Source: Demequina sp. NBRC 110057
GTDB taxonomy: Bacteria; Actinomycetota; Actinomycetes; Actinomycetales; Demequinaceae
Direction: 5' to 3'
Assembly (NCBI RefSeq): GCF_002090175.1
Contig: NZ_BBRN01000004.1
Span: 1 to 64,000, forward strand
DNA: 64,000 nucleotides
The stretch's first letter is position 1; every line of letters begins with the position of its first letter. This document shows positions 55,071 through 62,435 of this stretch, piece after piece. The notes beneath the pieces were generated by a model. That model had not been told where the DNA came from and searched no databases. It saw only the letters and a program-made list of their open reading frames with translations. The translations under genes and the position numbers were made by a program.

Positions 55071-55610
55071 ATGACCGATGACACCCTGGCCTACGAGGTC
55101 ACCTTCCGGCGCCGCCAGCGCAACATCATCCTGCGCGTCCAAGGCGACGGCTCGCTCACGGTGTCCGCCCCGCACGGCACGCCCCAGGCGCGGATCGACG
55201 AGTTCGTCGCGTCCAAGCAGCGGTGGATTTCCAGGCGGCGTGCGGCGGCGGCGGATCTGCCGCCGCGGGTCGAGCGCGACTCCGCGGAGTTCCGTGCCGG
55301 ACAGTCGGCGATGCGCGGCGACCTGGCCACCTTGATGCCGCTATGGTGCGAGCGCATGGGCGTGGCCACGCAGCCGCGCGTCACGATCAAGGTGATGAGC
55401 ACACGCTGGGGATCCTGCAACGCGCGGCTCCACAAGATCAACCTCAACGTCGAGCTCGCGCGCCGCGGCACGGACGCGCTCGAATACGTGCTCGTGCACG
55501 AGCTCGCGCACCTGTTCCACCAGAACCACGGCCCGGGCTTCTACGCCCTGATGGACGAGATGCTTCCCGATTGGAGGGCGCGCCGGAAGGCCTTGCGGGC
55601 GCTGCAGTAG
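55071..55610 (+). CDS. YgjP-like metal-dependent hydrolase (DUF45)
   Basis: A 179-residue zinc-peptidase-like protein. It has TRWGSCNARLHKINLNVEL, then VLVHELAHLFHQNHGPGFY with the HExxH core and third His, and the C-terminal PDWRARRKAL. The YgjP group is variously called M48-like peptidase or UTP pyrophosphatase; the substrate here is unknown. It is divergent from one sigma gene and convergent with the other pair's membrane protein. Confidence 0.85.
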   Translation: MTDDTLAYEVTFRRRQRNIILRVQGDGSLTVSAPHGTPQARIDEFVASKQRWISRRRAAAADLPPRVERDSAEFRAGQSAMRGDLATLMPLWCERMGVATQPRVTIKVMSTRWGSCNARLHKINLNVELARRGTDALEYVLVHELAHLFHQNHGPGFYALMDEMLPDWRARRKALRALQ

Positions 55611-55617
55611 GCGTCGC

Positions 55618-56550
55618 TTAGGGGTCCAGCGTGTAGGTCGCCTGGCTCTGATCCTCGAGCATGAGGTCACGGCCTTCGCCCGCCCCGGGAAGGCGCACCT
55701 GGACGGCAACCGAGAAGCTGTCCCCCGCGAGTGCTCGGGTCAACGCTGACGTGTCGAGGGTGGCACCAGCGAACTCGCTCACGCGGGTCTCACCCTGCAG
55801 GCTGGCCCCGGGGGCGAGCTCGGCGAGGCGCGAATCAGACGACTGCACGGTGGCCCGGTCCGTCGACGTGAACCACAGGTCGTCCGCAGCCATGGTGAGC
55901 ATGGCGACCTCGGGAACCGTGGTGCCTCGGTCGCCCGGCGCCACCTCAAGCAGCACCGCCACTGACTGATCGTCCAGCGTGAGGGTCTCGTCGGAAAGAT
56001 TCACGATGTCCCAACCGACCACGATGGCGTCGCCCGAACCCTCCCGCCGTAGTGTCGTGTCGACGTAGATCAGCGGCGCGTCGCCCACCCAGACTGCCGG
56101 GCATTCGGAAGCGACGACGCCAGTGAGCGGCAGGTCGCGCGGGTCATCTCCCTCGCCCCACGTGCACGCGAGTGCGGCCTGCGCCTCGTCGCTGTGCGTC
56201 GGGTCCTCCTGGGTTCGCGCCTGGGCGTCCTCCCACAGGGACGCGGCGTCGGCGGCTCCTGTCTCGGTAGCCGTCGTGGTCTTGGCGGCGGACGCGGAGG
56301 GGGAGGGCGAGCCGCTCGCAGGAGCGACGGTCGTCGGCTCGCCACGCAAGGCGAGCGGTCCCGCCACCGCGGCGGCGATCACGGCAACCGAGGCGACCGA
56401 CGTCGCCGCGTAGCCGGCGGAGCGGCGACGCCTGGCGCGCCCCACTGCCGCCACGCCCGACTCCGGGTGCCCGCCGAGGTCGGTGTCGGCGAAGGCCCGG
56501 CCCTCGTCCTCGATCAGGGCCGCGAGGCCCCGGCTCAGCTGCTCGCTCAT
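55618..56550 (-). CDS. Single-pass membrane protein, sigma-linked, unknown domain
   Basis: A 310-residue protein: a cytoplasmic start (RGLAALIEDEGRAFADTDLG) similar to that of the protein at 53376, an Arg-rich stretch, one helix (about 45-68), a Thr/Ser/Ala linker, then an extracellular domain with two Cys and an Ig-like beta-rich pattern (IVVGWDIVNLSDETLTLDDQ, SVAVLLEVAPG). The gene overlaps its sigma factor by 4 nt. It is probably the matching membrane regulator; no enzyme signature is visible. Confidence 0.65.
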   Translation of the reverse strand: MSEQLSRGLAALIEDEGRAFADTDLGGHPESGVAAVGRARRRRSAGYAATSVASVAVIAAAVAGPLALRGEPTTVAPASGSPSPSASAAKTTTATETGAADAASLWEDAQARTQEDPTHSDEAQAALACTWGEGDDPRDLPLTGVVASECPAVWVGDAPLIYVDTTLRREGSGDAIVVGWDIVNLSDETLTLDDQSVAVLLEVAPGDRGTTVPEVAMLTMAADDLWFTSTDRATVQSSDSRLAELAPGASLQGETRVSEFAGATLDTSALTRALAGDSFSVAVQVRLPGAGEGRDLMLEDQSQATYTLDP

Positions 56551-57125
56551 CGTGCTGCTCCCTTCGTCGCGACGGGGACGTGGCGGCCGCCGCCGGCCAC
56601 CGCATCGGCCGTGTCGAGGCCCCAGTCGCCGTGGCGAGCCTGGAGGCGCGCCATGGCATCGGACAGGTACTTGCGAACGGTGCCGGCGGTGAGGCCGGTC
56701 TCCTCGGCGATGGCGACGGCGCTGAGGCCGTCGACGTACCGCATGACGATGCAGGCACGTTCGCGGGGGCTGAGAATCGACAGCGCCTGGATGAGGGCGG
56801 AACGGTCGGCGACGGCGTCCGCGTGATCGGGGCTGGGGGAGTCTGGCACTACGTCCGTCGGGGTGCTGGGCCGGGCCGATGCGCGACGATGCCCGTCGAT
56901 CGCCGCCGTCTGCATGGCGCGCTTGACGAACGCGTGCGCCTCGTTGAGGGACGCGTCTCCGCGTCCTCGCTTGAAGGTGCGAACCAGGGCGTCCTGGAGG
57001 AGGTCCTCCGCCGCGTGCCGGTCGCCGGTGAGCGCCACGGCGTAGCCGAAGAGGGCAGGTCCGCGCTCGCGGATGAGCGCGTCCACGGTGACGGCCCACG
57101 GCTTTGCCGCGGCCCGCGGCCTCAT
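56547..57125 (-). CDS. ECF-type RNA polymerase sigma factor, paralogue
   Basis: A 192-residue sigma factor close to that at 54377: LFGYAVALTGDRHAAEDLLQ, DALVRTFKRG in region 2 and SPRERACIVMRYVDGLSAVA, LTAGTVRKYLSDAM in region 4. I chose ATG 57125; an in-frame GTG at 57179 would add an acidic 18-residue stretch unlike the relative. Duplication of a sigma/membrane-protein pair is evident. Confidence 0.88.
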   Translation of the reverse strand: MRPRAAAKPWAVTVDALIRERGPALFGYAVALTGDRHAAEDLLQDALVRTFKRGRGDASLNEAHAFVKRAMQTAAIDGHRRASARPSTPTDVVPDSPSPDHADAVADRSALIQALSILSPRERACIVMRYVDGLSAVAIAEETGLTAGTVRKYLSDAMARLQARHGDWGLDTADAVAGGGRHVPVATKGAAR

Positions 57126-57319
57126 CGCGCCGTCCTCGTCGTCATCGCGTCCCCCTGGGTGTCGTGCCGATGGTCTCACCAGGTCATACGCATCGGCGCC
57201 CAGAAACGCGGGGGTCGCTTTCGTGTTTGCGTCGTCCCCAGGCCTTGTGGTGGTGGGGTGTTGTCCACAGTTTTTGTGGGTTTACCTGGGATGTCAGTGG
57301 TCGGGGGCATGCTGGTGTC

Positions 57320-58660
57320 ATGACCTTTTCCACGTCCGCTTTGGCCGACAGCGTTGCCGCTGCCGGCGTCTTTGAGGGAGCGGATCTGGCCTCGACCCCG
57401 GCATCCCGGCTGGTGGAGGTCAAGGACGCTGTCGCGCGGGTGCGGCGCATGGCCGATGCCCTGCTGGTCGAAGTGGCCGGGGAGATCGCCCGCCGCTCCA
57501 CCAAGGACGACGGTGTGGGCGGGCTTGCCCGCACCCGAGGGTTCACTTCACCGGGCAGGATGCTGGCCGATGCATTGGGTGGCTCCGAGGCCGAAGCGCA
57601 CCGGTTACTCAAGGTCGCCGAGGCTACGCAGCCTTCCCTTGATGCCGACAGTGGCAGCGAGACCGCACCGCGGTTCCCGGTGATCGCGTCCGCGGTGCGC
57701 TCCGGCAGGCTGTCGATGGAGATCGCCGCCGTGCTCACGCGCGCATTGGAGAGGATCGCACAGGTCGCCCCGGACACGGTGGCGGGCCTGGAGAAGCGGA
57801 TGGTCGCCAAGGCCGCGACCCTGTCCTTGGCCGATGTGAGGCGCATGGTCGCCGCCCACGAAGCCGCACATCGGCCCTTGGATGTGAAGGAACGCGATCA
57901 GGCGGCGTTCGACAACCGATACGTACAGATCAAGGACGAGGCCGACGGATCGGTCGCCATCCATGCCCGTCTCGATGTCGCCACCGCAGCCCCCATCGTC
58001 ACCGTCCTCAAGGCTGCGGTGAAGAAAGTCATGCAAGCCAGGCGTGACAGTGCCCACGACAAGGGCATGACCGGCATGGACTACACCGTCGATGAACGCA
58101 CCCCCGGCCAAATCCACGCCGACACCCTGTCCGCCCTCGCCAGACACGCCCTGGGCTGCGAGACGGTGCCCACCGGGGTAACGACCACCATCGTGGTCCG
58201 CGTCAACCAGGCAGACCTCCAGTCCGGGACGGGCTGTGCGAGCGTGGACGGCATCGACTCCTTCATCCCCGTCACCACCGCAACCCAGATGACCGTCGAC
58301 GCCGAGATTCAACCCCTGATCATGGGCGACAGCATCCTGCCGATCGGCAAAGGCCCCAAAAAGCGTCTATTCACCGAGGACCAGAAACTCGCCCTCCTCG
58401 AACGCGACGGAGGCTGCGCCTGGTGCCACGCCCCACCCTCCTCCTGCGAAGCCCACCACCTGCGCTGGTGGCAACACGGCGGCACAACCACCCTGGACAA
58501 CGGCGTCATGCTCTGTGTCTCCTGCCACCACCGCATCCACGCCCACCACTGGGACATCACCATCCACCACCAACACGTCTGGTTCACCCCACCCGCCACC
58601 ATCGACCCCACCCGCACCCCCAGAATCGGAGGCAAAACCCACTACCAACTCGACGGCTAG
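57320..58660 (+). CDS. DUF222/13E12-family HNH endonuclease-like protein
   Basis: A 446-residue protein with an N-terminal DUF222 region (about 20-290) and a C-terminal HNH motif: ALLERDGGCAWCHAPPSSCE, AHHLRWWQHGGTTTLDNGVM, LCVSCHHRIH. Such genes are abundant in actinobacteria, often in several copies; their function is unsettled (homing-like nuclease or defence). CATGCT ends 6 nt before the ATG at 57320. The A/T content of the 3' third and its third codon bases differ from the operon genes nearby. Confidence 0.88.
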   Translation: MTFSTSALADSVAAAGVFEGADLASTPASRLVEVKDAVARVRRMADALLVEVAGEIARRSTKDDGVGGLARTRGFTSPGRMLADALGGSEAEAHRLLKVAEATQPSLDADSGSETAPRFPVIASAVRSGRLSMEIAAVLTRALERIAQVAPDTVAGLEKRMVAKAATLSLADVRRMVAAHEAAHRPLDVKERDQAAFDNRYVQIKDEADGSVAIHARLDVATAAPIVTVLKAAVKKVMQARRDSAHDKGMTGMDYTVDERTPGQIHADTLSALARHALGCETVPTGVTTTIVVRVNQADLQSGTGCASVDGIDSFIPVTTATQMTVDAEIQPLIMGDSILPIGKGPKKRLFTEDQKLALLERDGGCAWCHAPPSSCEAHHLRWWQHGGTTTLDNGVMLCVSCHHRIHAHHWDITIHHQHVWFTPPATIDPTRTPRIGGKTHYQLDG

Positions 58661-58707
58661 CGCGACGCCCGGGGCGCTTTGCCCCAGGCTGCGCGGCTAG
58701 ACGAGGC

Positions 58708-58737
58708 TTCACCGCGGCATCGGCCCTGTGCCATACT
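58708..58737 (+). promoter_or_regulatory. Promoter of the cimA leader
   Basis: TTCACC (58708-58713) and CATACT (58732-58737) are 18 nt apart; the leader ATG at 58745 follows 7 nt after the -10. A 9-mer repeat lies in the spacer (58717-58725). Confidence 0.5.
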
Positions 58738-58744
58738 GACCGCG

Positions 58745-58771
58745 ATGCACACCGCGATGATCATTCCGTAG
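58745..58771 (+). CDS. cimA leader peptide MHTAMIIP
   Basis: An 8-residue frame ending in Ile-Ile-Pro (ATC ATT CCG TAG), immediately followed by two hairpins and a T-run ahead of citramalate synthase, the entry enzyme of an isoleucine route. The Ile pair next to a terminator is the expected layout of isoleucine-controlled attenuation. Confidence 0.7.
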   Translation: MHTAMIIP

Positions 58772-58827
58772 CGCGTCGGCGACACCCTCCCCGACGCGCA
58801 GCCTCCCCACCCCGGGAGGCTTTTTTT
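58771..58827 (+). promoter_or_regulatory. Transcription attenuator of cimA
   Basis: Hairpin one is GCGCGTCGG/CCGACGCGC (58771-58779, 58791-58799), perfect, starting on the last base of the leader stop. Hairpin two is GCCTCCC/GGGAGGC (58801-58807, 58814-58820) followed by seven Ts (58821-58827), a textbook intrinsic terminator 58 nt before cimA. Confidence 0.85.
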
Positions 58828-58885
58828 GTGGGGATGGCGGCGCCGAGGCGAAACGGTGTGACGTGACTGGCCGAGGAGGCACACG

Positions 58886-60481
58886 ATGACGGATCTCACT
58901 GTGGAGGTCTACGACACCACGCTGCGTGACGGCGCCCAGCAGGAGGGCATGAACCTCTCGGTCGCCGACAAGATGGCGATCGCGCCCCTCCTGGACGAGC
59001 TCGGCGTGGGAGTCATCGAGGGCGGCTGGCCCGGCGCCGTGCCTAAGGACACCGAGTTCTTCGGCCTCGCCGCCAAGGAGCTCACGTTCCGTAATGCCCA
59101 GCTCGCCGCCTTCGGTATGACGCGCAAGGCCGGTACGACGGCCGGCTCCGACCCCCAGGTGCGCGCCCTCCTCGACTCCGAGGCGCCCATCATCACGCTC
59201 GTGTGCAAGTCGGATATCCGTCACGCCGAGCGTGCCCTGCGCGTTAGCCCCGACGAGAACCTCGCGATGATCGAGGAGACCTTCGCCTTCCTCACGGGCG
59301 AGGGCCGCCGCGTCATCATGGACGCCGAGCACTTCTTCGACGGCTACCGCTTCGACCCCGAGTACACCGTGCGCGCCCTCCAGGCGGCGGTCAACGGTGG
59401 CGCCGACACCCTGTGCCTGTGCGACACCAACGGCGGCATGCTCCCCGAGGACGTCACCGAGATCGTGTCCGCCGTCCGCGCCCGCGTGGACCTCCCGCTC
59501 GGCATGCACGCGCACAACGACTCCGGCTGCGCCGTCGCGAACTCGATGGCCGCCGTCGCCGCCGGCGCCACCCACGTCCAGGGCTGCATCAACGGCTACG
59601 GCGAGCGCACGGGCAACGCCGACATCGTCTCGGTGGTCGCCAACCTCGAGCTCAAGAAGGGCCTGACGGTCCTCAAGGGCGGCGGCCTCACCGAGGCCAC
59701 CCGCATCGCCCACGCCATCTCCGAGATCACCAACATCGCCCCCTTCGCGCGCCAGCCGTACGTGGGCGCCAGCGCCTTCGCGCACAAGGCAGGGCTCCAC
59801 GCGAGCGCCATCCGCGTCGACCCCGACCTCTACCAGCACACCCAGCCCGAGCACGTCGGCAACGGCCTGCGTATGCTCGTGTCCGACATGGCGGGCCGGG
59901 CGAGCATCGAGCTCAAGGGCAAGGAGCTCGGCTTCGACCTCGAGGGGCAGGGCGAACTGCTCGGCCGCGTCACGGACCGCGTCAAGCACGCCGAGGCCGC
60001 CGGCTACACCTTCGACGCGGCCGATGCCTCGTTCGAGCTGCTGCTGCGCTCGGAACTGGGCGAGGACAACGTGTACTGGGATGTCGAGACTTGGCGCGTG
60101 CGCGTCTCCTCGAAGCCGGGCGACCCCACCGATGCCGACGCCGAGGCAGTCATCAAGCTGCACGCCGGGGGAGAGCGCCACGTCGCCGTCGGCGAGGGAA
60201 ACGGCCCCGTCAACGCCCTCGACCACGCCCTGCGCTCCTCGCTCAAGGCCGCCTACCCGGAGATCGAGGCCTTCGAGCTCACCGACTTCAAGGTGCGCAT
60301 CATGGAGGCGAGCCACGGCACCGACGCCATCACCCGCGTCCTCATCACCACCGTCCACCGCGAGACGGGCCGCAGTTGGCGCACCGTCGGCGTCGGGCCC
60401 AACGTCATCGAGGCCGCCTGGGAGGCGATGGTCGACTCGCTCGTCTACGGCCTCCTCAAGGAGGGCGTCGAGCGGCGCTGA
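58886..60481 (+). CDS. cimA: Citramalate synthase
   Basis: A 531-residue enzyme of the isopropylmalate synthase family that joins pyruvate and acetyl-CoA to (R)-citramalate, giving 2-ketobutyrate for isoleucine without threonine. VEVYDTTLRDGAQQEGMNLS, GVIEGGWPGAVPKDTEFF (the GGWPG form typical of CimA), GMHAHNDSGCAVANS and the C-terminal regulatory domain (VETWRVRVS) are clear. An Ile leader and attenuator precede it. Long-form LeuA-like function is less likely. Confidence 0.93.
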   Translation: MTDLTVEVYDTTLRDGAQQEGMNLSVADKMAIAPLLDELGVGVIEGGWPGAVPKDTEFFGLAAKELTFRNAQLAAFGMTRKAGTTAGSDPQVRALLDSEAPIITLVCKSDIRHAERALRVSPDENLAMIEETFAFLTGEGRRVIMDAEHFFDGYRFDPEYTVRALQAAVNGGADTLCLCDTNGGMLPEDVTEIVSAVRARVDLPLGMHAHNDSGCAVANSMAAVAAGATHVQGCINGYGERTGNADIVSVVANLELKKGLTVLKGGGLTEATRIAHAISEITNIAPFARQPYVGASAFAHKAGLHASAIRVDPDLYQHTQPEHVGNGLRMLVSDMAGRASIELKGKELGFDLEGQGELLGRVTDRVKHAEAAGYTFDAADASFELLLRSELGEDNVYWDVETWRVRVSSKPGDPTDADAEAVIKLHAGGERHVAVGEGNGPVNALDHALRSSLKAAYPEIEAFELTDFKVRIMEASHGTDAITRVLITTVHRETGRSWRTVGVGPNVIEAAWEAMVDSLVYGLLKEGVERR

Positions 60482-60524
60482 GCCGCGGCATCGGCCACAC
60501 CTCAAACGGGGAGACAATAGAGCC

Positions 60525-61574
60525 ATGCACGGTGAATACAAGGTTCCTGGCGGCAAGCTCGTCATCGCCGACGTCGAGGCGGACGGCGACACCCTCACGA
60601 GGGTCGTGATCTCCGGCGACTTCTTCCTGGAACCGGCCGAGGCGATCCACGAGATCCGCCTCGCCCTGACCGGGATGCCGGCCGCCGCATCGGTCGCCGA
60701 CCTCGCCGCCGCCGTACAGCGGGCTGCCGGTCCCGACGCTCACTTCGTGGGCTTCAGCCCCGAGGCCGTCGCCATCGCCGTGCGTCGCGCCCTGGGCCAC
60801 GCCACCGGCTGGCATGACCACACCTTCGAGGTGTTGCACGACGAGCCGCGCGAGCCCCACCTGCAGATGGCGCTCGACGACGTCATCTCCCGCGCCGTCG
60901 CCGACGGCAGGCGCGGCCCCACCCTGCGCATCTGGGAGTGGGCCTCCTCGGCCGTCGTCATCGGCTCCTTCCAGTCGCTCGCCAACGAGGTGGATCCGGA
61001 GGGTGCCGCCAAGCACGACGTCACCGTCACGCGGCGCGTCTCGGGCGGCGGTGCCATGTTCATCGAGCCTGGTAACACCATCACCTACTCGCTTTCGGTG
61101 CCGCCCTCGCTCGTCGAGGGGCTGAGCTTCGAGCAGTCCTACGCCTTCCTCGACGACTGGGTGCTTGGTGCCTTGGCGGACGTGGGTATCAAGGCTCGTT
61201 ACGTCCCCCTCAACGACATCGCCTCCGATGCGGGCAAGATCGCCGGCGCCGCTCAGAAGCGGTACGCCTCCGGCGCCGTCCTCCACCACGTGACGATGGC
61301 CTACGACATCGACGCCGACGCGATGATGGAGACCCTGCGCATCGGCCGCGAGAAGATGTCCGACAAGGGCACCAAGAGCGCCAACAAGCGCGTGGACCCG
61401 CTGCGCAGCCAGACCGGCATGGCGCGCGAGGCGATTATTGACGCCTTCCTCGCACACTTCGCGAGCCGCTACGCGACCCACGCGGGCGCCGTCACTCCCG
61501 ACGAGCTCGCCGAGGCAAAGTCCCTGGTGGACTCCAAGTTCTCGACGCCTGAATGGATCGGGCTGGTTCCCTAA
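60525..61574 (+). CDS. Lipoate--protein ligase-like protein with N-terminal accessory domain
   Basis: A 349-residue protein. Residues 1-90 resemble the small accessory domain of lipoate ligase (GKLVIADVEADGDTLTRVVI, SGDFFLEPAEAI), here at the N-terminus; residues 100-345 are the BPL/LplA catalytic fold with RRVSGGGAMFIEPGNTITYS and a Lys in DIASDAGKIAGAAQKR. In E. coli LplA the small domain is C-terminal. It should attach lipoate (or octanoate) to E2 or GcvH proteins. GACAAT ends 7 nt before the ATG. Confidence 0.85.
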   Translation: MHGEYKVPGGKLVIADVEADGDTLTRVVISGDFFLEPAEAIHEIRLALTGMPAAASVADLAAAVQRAAGPDAHFVGFSPEAVAIAVRRALGHATGWHDHTFEVLHDEPREPHLQMALDDVISRAVADGRRGPTLRIWEWASSAVVIGSFQSLANEVDPEGAAKHDVTVTRRVSGGGAMFIEPGNTITYSLSVPPSLVEGLSFEQSYAFLDDWVLGALADVGIKARYVPLNDIASDAGKIAGAAQKRYASGAVLHHVTMAYDIDADAMMETLRIGREKMSDKGTKSANKRVDPLRSQTGMAREAIIDAFLAHFASRYATHAGAVTPDELAEAKSLVDSKFSTPEWIGLVP

Positions 61575-61603
61575 GGACTCTGGGTCGGCGGGGGTCGCGG
61601 GTG

Positions 61604-62317
61604 TTAGTGGACCGCGACCCCGATGATCGAGCCGATCGCGTAGGTGATCGCCATCGCGAGCGATCCGCCCACGATGTTGCGGATGACCGAGCGGCGGCGG
61701 GGCGAGTGGGCCCAGCGTGCCGCCACGTAGCCCGTGACGGCGAGCGCCGCGATCACGGCGACGTAGGTGGCGGGCACCTGCGCGCTCGTCGGGACCAGCA
61801 GCACCGTCAGCAGGGGCAGCAGGCCGCCGCTCGTGAAGGCGAGCAGCGACGCCCAGGCTGCGTGCCACGGGTTGGTGATCTCGTCGGGGTCGATGCCGAG
61901 GTGCATGCGCGCATGAATGGAGACCGGGTCGTGCGCCGTCTGCTCCTGCGCGGCGATCGTGGCGGTCTCCCGGCTCATGCCGGTCTCCATGTTGAGCTCG
62001 ACCAACTGCGCGAGCTCCCAGTCGGGGCGGACCTGGTGCCAGCGGTGCTCGCGGCGCAGCTGCGACTTCTCGGCATCGGACTGCGAGGACACCGAGACGT
62101 ATTCGCCGACGCCCATCGACAGGGCGCCGGCCGTGAGGCCCGCGACGCCCGCCGCGAGGATGGCGCCGTGGTTGTCGGGGGTCGCCGCCGCCACGCCGAT
62201 GACGAGGCCCGCGACGGACACGATGCCGTCGTTCGCCCCCAGCACCGCGGCGCGCAGCGCGTTGAGGCGGCGGGAGACGGATTCCTCGTCAATATCGTGG
62301 GGGTCGCGGGTGGCCAT
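61604..62317 (-). CDS. VIT1/CCC1-family metal transporter
   Basis: A 237-residue membrane protein: LRAAVLGANDGIVSVAGLVI and GALSMGVGEYVSVSSQSDAE belong to the iron/manganese carrier family, then a hydrophilic helical loop of about 70 residues (metal-binding domain in VIT1) and three more helices. It probably exports Fe or Mn from the cytoplasm. TACCCT ends 6 nt before the ATG at 62317, so I reject the longer frame to 62362. Confidence 0.9.
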   Translation of the reverse strand: MATRDPHDIDEESVSRRLNALRAAVLGANDGIVSVAGLVIGVAAATPDNHGAILAAGVAGLTAGALSMGVGEYVSVSSQSDAEKSQLRREHRWHQVRPDWELAQLVELNMETGMSRETATIAAQEQTAHDPVSIHARMHLGIDPDEITNPWHAAWASLLAFTSGGLLPLLTVLLVPTSAQVPATYVAVIAALAVTGYVAARWAHSPRRRSVIRNIVGGSLAMAITYAIGSIIGVAVH

Positions 62318-62435
62318 GGCATGAGGGTAGGCCGATGCCGGGGCCGCCCGCCAGCAAGGCAAGCCTTTCTTACGCGCCCCCGAAATACCTGGTAGACGCC
62401 CCGAAAAGGAGATTTCGGCGCGCCGTCGCCGGGCG

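Noticed and set aside
56547-57179. Start of the second sigma factor at GTG 57179
   Set aside because: It adds an acidic stretch absent from the paralogue; ATG 57125 gives the family length.
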